From Clostridiales bacterium (GTDB lineage: Bacteria; Bacillota; Clostridia; Oscillospirales; Oscillospiraceae), in assembly GCA_017577345.1 (NCBI GenBank), contig PITX01000027.1:1-10143 (forward strand): a stretch of 10,143 bases of DNA, given 5' to 3'. The notes below the pieces were generated by a model. The model was given only the letters and a program-made list of their open reading frames with translations. It was not told the DNA's origin and searched no databases. The stretch's first letter is position 1; every line of letters begins with the position of its first letter. Of this stretch, positions 7,246 through 10,143 are shown one piece after another. The translations under genes were made by a program, and so were the position numbers.

Positions 7246-8202
7246 ATGGTAGAAATTGACAAGCCGCGTATTGAGTGTATTGACTCTCCCGAAGATCCGT
7301 CCCATGGCGTATTTATCGTAGAACCGCTGGAAAGAGGCTACGGCACGACCCTGGGTAACTCTCTGAGAAGGATTCTCCTGTCCTCGCTGCCCGGTACCGC
7401 TGCGACCTCCATCAAGATCGCCGGTATCCAGCATGAGTTCTCCACGATTCCGGGCGTCAAGGAAGATGTGACCGAAATCGTTCTGAACATCAAGAGAATT
7501 ATTTCCAAGATGAACTGCGACGGCGAAAAGACCGTCTATATTGACGCCGCCGGTGAGTGCGAAGTTACCGCCGGTGACATCAAGACCGATGACGAGGTGG
7601 AGATCATCAACAAGGATCTGCACATCTGCTCTCTCGGTCCGGATGCAACGCTCAATATGGAGATCACAATGAGCCGCGGTCGCGGCTATGTGCCGGCAGA
7701 CCGCAACAAGACGCCGCAGACGCCCATCGGTGTCATTCCCGTGGATTCCCTGTATTCGCCGGTTTATAAGGTCAACTACACGGTGGAAAACACCCGTGTC
7801 GGCAACATGACCGATTTCGATAAGCTGACGCTTGAGGTTTGGACTGACTCTACCACAACTGCAAAGGATGCAGTTTCCATCGCAGCGAAGATCCTCACCG
7901 AGCACCTGACCCTTTTCACCGAGTTGTCCGATACGGTAGCAGGTCAGACCCTTGTGCGTGAGAACAAAGAAACGGCAGAGCCGGCAGCCCTGAAGCTGAC
8001 GATCGAAGAGCTGGACCTGTCTGTCCGCAGCTTCAACTGCCTGAAGCGTGCAAACATCAACACCGTCCGCGATCTGATCTCCAGAACGCCGGAGGAAATG
8101 ATGAAGGTGCGCAACATGGGCAAGAAGTCTCTGGACGAGGTGCAGAACAAGCTGGCAATGATGGGACTTTCTCTTGCAACGGAAGAGTCCGGAAACAATT
8201 AA
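7246..8202 (+). CDS. rpoA: RNA polymerase alpha subunit
   Basis: Encodes the 318-residue alpha subunit, whose dimer scaffolds assembly of RNA polymerase and whose C-terminal domain contacts UP-element DNA and activators. The N-terminal dimerisation domain (about residues 1-230) contains the family block [20 protein letters not shown] at 31-50 and the [11 protein letters not shown] segment at 141-151. A linker of about 15-20 residues precedes the C-terminal domain (about 248-310), where the DNA-contacting residues are preserved: R261, N264, C265, G292, K294 and S295 in SVRSFNC and NMGKKS. I chose ATG 7246, ten bases after AAGGAGGG, rather than a TTG ten codons upstream, because MVEIDKP matches the usual start. 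Position before rplQ is canonical. Confidence 0.98.
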   Translation: MVEIDKPRIECIDSPEDPSHGVFIVEPLERGYGTTLGNSLRRILLSSLPGTAATSIKIAGIQHEFSTIPGVKEDVTEIVLNIKRIISKMNCDGEKTVYIDAAGECEVTAGDIKTDDEVEIINKDLHICSLGPDATLNMEITMSRGRGYVPADRNKTPQTPIGVIPVDSLYSPVYKVNYTVENTRVGNMTDFDKLTLEVWTDSTTTAKDAVSIAAKILTEHLTLFTELSDTVAGQTLVRENKETAEPAALKLTIEELDLSVRSFNCLKRANINTVRDLISRTPEEMMKVRNMGKKSLDEVQNKLAMMGLSLATEESGNN

Positions 8203-8241
8203 ACGCAAACCGTTTTACCTTTCAAGAAGGAGGATATACGA

Positions 8242-8583
8242 ATGTTTGGAACCCGTAAGCTCGGCAGAACGAGCGATCAGCGCAAGGCGATGCTCCGCCA
8301 GCTGACCACTGACCTGCTTGAGAACGGCAAGCTCGAAACGACTTTCTGCAGAGCGAAGGAAGTGCAGCCTGTTGTGGAAAAGATGATCACCCTCGGCAAG
8401 AAGGGCGACCTTGCGAACTACCGCAGAGCACTGGCTTTCATCACCAAGGAAGACGTCGCACATAAGCTGTTCAATGAAGTAGCTCCGAAGTATGCCGACC
8501 GTAACGGCGGCTACACCAGAGTCACCCGCATCGGCGCCCGCCGCGGCGATGCAGCAGAGATGGCAATCATCGAGCTGGTGTAA
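8242..8583 (+). CDS. rplQ: 50S ribosomal protein L17
   Basis: Encodes the 113-residue L17, located near the peptide exit tunnel of the large subunit. [20 protein letters not shown] at the N-terminus and the terminal [20 protein letters not shown] are diagnostic; the length is the short form typical of Gram-positive bacteria. AAGGAGGATATACGA precedes the ATG at 8242. It is the last gene of the cluster, as usual, and is followed within seven bases by a strong hairpin terminator. Confidence 0.98.
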   Translation: MFGTRKLGRTSDQRKAMLRQLTTDLLENGKLETTFCRAKEVQPVVEKMITLGKKGDLANYRRALAFITKEDVAHKLFNEVAPKYADRNGGYTRVTRIGARRGDAAEMAIIELV

Positions 8584-8589
8584 TAAATC

Positions 8590-8629
8590 AATTAAGGGCT
8601 GTCGGAAATACCGACAGCCCTTAATTTAT
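8590..8629 (+). terminator. Operon terminator after rplQ
   Basis: A perfect 16-bp stem (8590-8605 with 8611-8626) closes over the loop AAATA; its core is GGGCTGTCGG / CCGACAGCCC. It begins six bases after the rplQ stop. The tail (TTAATTTAT) is only partly T-rich because the T residues are drawn into the stem, so termination efficiency is inferred mostly from stem strength and position. It is the expected end of the spc-alpha transcript. Confidence 0.85.
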
Positions 8630-8630
8630 G

Positions 8631-8664
8631 AAAAAAAGAGAGTGCGTCATAAACGCACTCTCTT
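8631..8664 (-). terminator. Reverse-strand terminator for the DUF1653 gene
   Basis: A perfect 12-bp stem AAGAGAGTGCGT (8636-8647) / ACGCACTCTCTT (8653-8664) with loop CATAA. The A-run at 8631-8637 reads as a run of T on the - strand right after the stem, so this is a canonical intrinsic terminator for leftward transcription. The only leftward gene here is the DUF1653 gene starting at 9166, whose transcript would therefore extend about 290 bases past its stop. Confidence 0.85.
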
Positions 8665-8665
8665 A

Positions 8666-8887
8666 ACAGACTGTCAAAAAAGTCCGTAACCGTCAAAATC
8701 AGTCAAACTTTTTTGGCGTGATGCAGTGATCTTGCATTTTTCAAAATTAAGAATATTCCAGACTTTTCAACCAGAATAATGCTTGCTTTCGCAAGGATTT
8801 TGACTTACTGCGCAACTCTCACTCTACCGTACCTATGTACGCCGACGAGTGAGAGTTGCTTGTCTTCCGAACTTTTTGACAGCCTGT
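8666..8887. repeat. Structured intergenic element with terminal inverted repeats
   Basis: This stretch of about 220 bases has no plausible gene. Its ends are near-perfect inverted repeats about 21 bases long: 8666-8686 (with CTGTCAAAAAAGT) and 8868-8887 (with ACTTTTTGACAG), differing by two substitutions and one A in the homopolymer. Inside are further perfect inverted pairs: GTCAAAATC 8692-8700 with GATTTTGAC 8796-8804; ATGCA 8721-8725 with TGCAT 8733-8737; CTTGC 8782-8786 with GCAAG 8791-8795; and a 13-bp pair at 8812-8824 / 8847-8859. AT content is higher than in surrounding genes. The outline resembles a miniature inverted-repeat (MITE-like) or dispersed palindromic element; I see no clear target-site duplication. 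A structured untranslated RNA is the alternative. Confidence 0.6.
8812..8859. repeat. Long nested hairpin within the intergenic element
   Basis: GCAACTCTCACTC (8812-8824) and GAGTGAGAGTTGC (8847-8859) form a perfect 13-bp stem. Its 22-base interior contains a second stem, CGTAC (8828-8832) with GTACG (8837-8841) around the loop CTAT. No T-tract follows on either strand, so it is not an intrinsic terminator. It is symmetrical enough to fold in either transcript. Confidence 0.8.
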
Positions 8888-8920
8888 CAGCGTGTCGAAA
8901 AGGGTTTTTCGACACGCTGA
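8887..8920. repeat. Perfect 15-bp hairpin downstream of the DUF1653 gene
   Basis: TCAGCGTGTCGAAAA (8887-8901) pairs perfectly with TTTTCGACACGCTGA (8906-8920) around the loop GGGT. It has no T-run beyond the stem on either strand, although its own arm contributes four Ts. It abuts both the right end of the inverted-repeat element and the next hairpin, so the three structures lie back to back. Confidence 0.8.
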
Positions 8921-8950
8921 AATGGCGGCTCAGTTGAGCCGCCATTTTTT
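8920..8950 (+). terminator. Forward-strand intrinsic terminator without an adjacent forward gene
   Basis: AAATGGCGGCTC (8920-8931) and GAGCCGCCATTT (8936-8947) form a stem around AGTT, and the T-run extends to 8950. This is a textbook rightward terminator. The nearest rightward gene upstream is rplQ, more than 330 bases away and already followed by its own hairpin. It may act as a fail-safe that keeps operon transcripts from entering the DUF1653 gene antisense, or it may end an unrecognised RNA. Confidence 0.8.
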
Positions 8951-8953
8951 CGT

Positions 8954-9166
8954 TCAATCTTCGATTTTGGTAAAGCGGCGGTAGGTTTTGCCGTCACGCT
9001 CCACGGTCTCATTCCACATAGAGGCAGGTCGTACCCAGACGCCATGCTCACCGTAAAGCGCACGGTAGACGACCATTTCCTCCATCGTCTCCGAATGACG
9101 GGCTACATATAACAGCTCATATTCGTTGCCCTTGAAGTGGCGGTAACGCCCCGGTTGAAATTCCAT
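8954..9166 (-). CDS. DUF1653 family small protein
   Basis: Encodes a 70-residue protein that I recognise as a DUF1653 family member: GRYRHFKGNEYELLYVARHS at 6-25, then ETMEEMVVYRALYGEHGVWV and the RPASMWNETV segment. DUF1653 proteins are small, single-domain and of unknown function; the conserved tryptophans and arginines suggest a compact beta-rich fold, but this is inference. I chose ATG at 9166, because AGGAGG (9175-9180, read on the - strand) is eight bases upstream; the frame stays open 17 codons further, which would run through the promoter. No signal peptide or membrane segment. It is monocistronic, with its own promoter and terminator. Confidence 0.9.
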   Translation of the reverse strand: MEFQPGRYRHFKGNEYELLYVARHSETMEEMVVYRALYGEHGVWVRPASMWNETVERDGKTYRRFTKIED

Positions 9167-9190
9167 TGAAACAGCCTCCTTTTTTTGTCT

Positions 9191-9219
9191 ATTATAGCAG
9201 TAATCCCGCAGAAGCACAA
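9191..9219 (-). promoter_or_regulatory. Promoter of the DUF1653 gene
   Basis: On the - strand a perfect TATAAT (9196 to 9191) is preceded by TGC, making an extended -10, and by TTGTGC (9219 to 9214) at a 17-base spacing as the -35. This fits a housekeeping sigma-A type promoter. Transcription would begin near 9184, leaving a leader of under 20 bases that carries the AGGAGG site. Confidence 0.8.
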
Positions 9220-9248
9220 GGTTTTGTCTTTCATTTCCTCTGCTTCTG
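9209..9248. promoter_or_regulatory. Inverted repeat between divergent promoters
   Basis: CAGAAGCA (9209-9216) and TGCTTCTG (9241-9248) are a perfect 8-bp inverted repeat with a 24-base spacer. The left copy overlaps the -35 of the DUF1653 promoter and the right copy lies just upstream of the recG -10. It could be a shared operator, but an eight-base match in this much sequence could also be chance. Confidence 0.35.
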
Positions 9249-9257
9249 TGGTATAAT
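9229..9257 (+). promoter_or_regulatory. Promoter of recG
   Basis: A perfect TATAAT at 9252-9257 is preceded by TGG, an extended -10. The best -35 at 17-base spacing is TTTCAT (9229-9234), a poor match, so the extended -10 probably carries recognition. The expected transcription start is near 9264, about 24 bases before the recG ATG. Confidence 0.72.
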
Positions 9258-9287
9258 AATCAATGAGAAAATGACAGGAGGTGCTCT

Positions 9288-10143
9288 ATGGCGGAGAATT
9301 CACAGTCCATTCGGACTTTGCCCGGGATCGGACCGAAAAAGGCGCAGTTATTTGCCAGACTCGGCATCGAAACACTCGGCGATCTGCTGCATTTCTATCC
9401 GCGCGACTATGAGGATCGTACTCGGCTTTTGCCGATCGCATCCTTAGAGGCAGATGTCCCCGCCTGTTTTATCGCCTCTGTCGTGACCAATCCGCAGACG
9501 CACCGCATTCCCAAGCCGGGCAACCGTCAGCTCGAATTGACGAAGGTCGTCGTTGCTGACCATACCGGCAGACTCAATCTCACCTTCTTCAACGCAGGCT
9601 ATACTGCACAGCGTCTGATCCGAGGCGAAACCTACTGCTTTTACGGTACGCTGTCGGGCGACTATTTAGGCTATGCCATGACCAACCCGCTCTTTGAGCC
9701 GGTAGACGGAGAAGGAAGCGTTACCCGCCGCATCATGCCGATCTATCCGCTGACTGCCGGTTTGACCAACAAGCAGGTCGTGCAGGCGGTGCAGACCGCG
9801 ATGACCCGCTGCGACATTACAGATGCCCTGCCGGAGTCGGTGCGCAATGACTTCGGTCTCTGCGACGCAGAAAGTGCGCTCCGCGAAATCCATATGCCAT
9901 CCTCAAACGATGCGTTGGAGGAAGCACGCAGACGCCTGATTTTTGAGGAATTCTATGTCTTTTCCGCCGCCCTTGCGATCGTCCGCGCCAAACGCACCGT
10001 CCGTACCTCGTCCGCCTACAATACAGAGGCCATGGCGCAGTTTTATGACGCACTTCCCTTTTCGCTGACCGGCGCACAGCAACGGGCGATTGACGATATT
10101 CTTTCCGATTTTCGCTCCGGCAGGCTCATGAGCCGTCTGGTGC
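9288..10143 (+). CDS. recG: ATP-dependent DNA helicase RecG, 5' part
   Basis: The first 285 codons of RecG, a monomeric superfamily-2 helicase that reverses stalled replication forks and branch-migrates recombination intermediates. The N-terminal LPGIGPKKAQLFARLGIETL (residues 11-30) with LLHFYPRDYEDR is the conserved RecG opening. The OB-fold wedge domain (roughly 55-150) includes GRLNLTFFNAGY and IMPIYPLTAGLTNK. The helicase core is just beginning: LPFSLTGAQQRAIDDI from residue 256 is the Q-motif region, and the window ends at SRLV just before the expected Walker A motif. AGGAGGT (9276-9282) is five bases from ATG 9288; other nearby ATGs are out of frame. About 680 residues are typical, so roughly 60% is missing. 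Confidence 0.96.
   Translation, partial: MAENSQSIRTLPGIGPKKAQLFARLGIETLGDLLHFYPRDYEDRTRLLPIASLEADVPACFIASVVTNPQTHRIPKPGNRQLELTKVVVADHTGRLNLTFFNAGYTAQRLIRGETYCFYGTLSGDYLGYAMTNPLFEPVDGEGSVTRRIMPIYPLTAGLTNKQVVQAVQTAMTRCDITDALPESVRNDFGLCDAESALREIHMPSSNDALEEARRRLIFEEFYVFSAALAIVRAKRTVRTSSAYNTEAMAQFYDALPFSLTGAQQRAIDDILSDFRSGRLMSRLV

Noticed and set aside
7195..8208. 337-codon open frame on the - strand opposite rpoA
   Set aside because: It lies wholly antisense to a definite gene, has no recognisable domain, and is explained by the biased codon use of rpoA, which leaves few stops on the opposite strand. The same applies to the long reverse frames at 2887-3711, 3702-4496 and 4219-5079.
8492..8689. 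65-codon forward frame over the end of rplQ and the terminator
   Set aside because: It overlaps rplQ in another frame and runs through two terminator hairpins, with a low-complexity sequence and no ribosome-binding site.
8732..8780. TTGCAT with nearby AATATT or AATAAT as a promoter inside the intergenic element
   Set aside because: The spacings (14 bases or about 37 bases) do not fit a sigma-A promoter.
9166..9447. 93-codon forward frame over the recG promoter and start
   Set aside because: It overlaps the recG coding region in a different frame and crosses both promoters; no family resemblance.
1..10143. CRISPR arrays, tRNA or rRNA genes, transposases, phage or defence genes
   Set aside because: I looked for regular direct repeats, cloverleaf or rRNA-like sequence and the relevant protein families and found none.

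Overview
This window carries the distal half of a bacterial S10-spc-alpha ribosomal protein supercluster, followed by a convergent intergenic region, a small reverse-strand gene, and the start of recG. The gene order rpsH-rplF-rplR-rpsE-rpmD-rplO-secY-adk-map-(KOW protein)-infA-rpmJ-rpsM-rpsK-rpsD-rpoA-rplQ, the strong AGGAGG Shine-Dalgarno sites, the zinc-less form of S4 and the KOW-domain gene between map and infA all point to a Gram-positive Clostridia (Bacillota). An Oscillospiraceae/Ruminococcaceae relative is my best guess from overall protein flavour and GC content; this is an inference, not a proven assignment.

Layout: 1-3672 is the spc segment (3' part of rpsH through secY). 3687-5740 holds adk, map, a KOW-domain RNA-binding protein, infA and rpmJ. 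5760-8583 is the alpha operon (rpsM, rpsK, rpsD, rpoA, rplQ). All these genes are on the + strand, with gaps of 0 to about 80 bases and no convincing internal promoter, so they probably form one long transcript starting upstream of the window. A perfect 16-bp hairpin right after rplQ closes the operon.

8584-8953 is non-coding and unusually rich in structure. It has four strong hairpins, some oriented as terminators for one strand only. Between them lies a roughly 220-base element (8666-8887) bounded by near-perfect inverted repeats and containing several nested inverted repeats. This is the part of the window that annotation of the genes does not explain. 8954-9166 is a small DUF1653-family gene on the - strand. 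It is divergently promoted from recG, which starts at 9288 and runs off the right edge. Both genes have an extended -10 promoter in the 121-base gap between them.

Functionally, the window encodes parts of both ribosomal subunits, the main protein-export channel (SecY), nucleotide homeostasis (Adk), N-terminal methionine removal (Map), initiation factor IF-1 and the RNA polymerase alpha subunit: a growth-rate-linked gene-expression cluster. The coding part is ordinary and highly conserved; I see no undescribed multi-gene system in it. The best leads are the intergenic repeat element, the overlapping convergent transcript ends it implies, the TTG start of infA, and the conserved but poorly characterised KOW protein.
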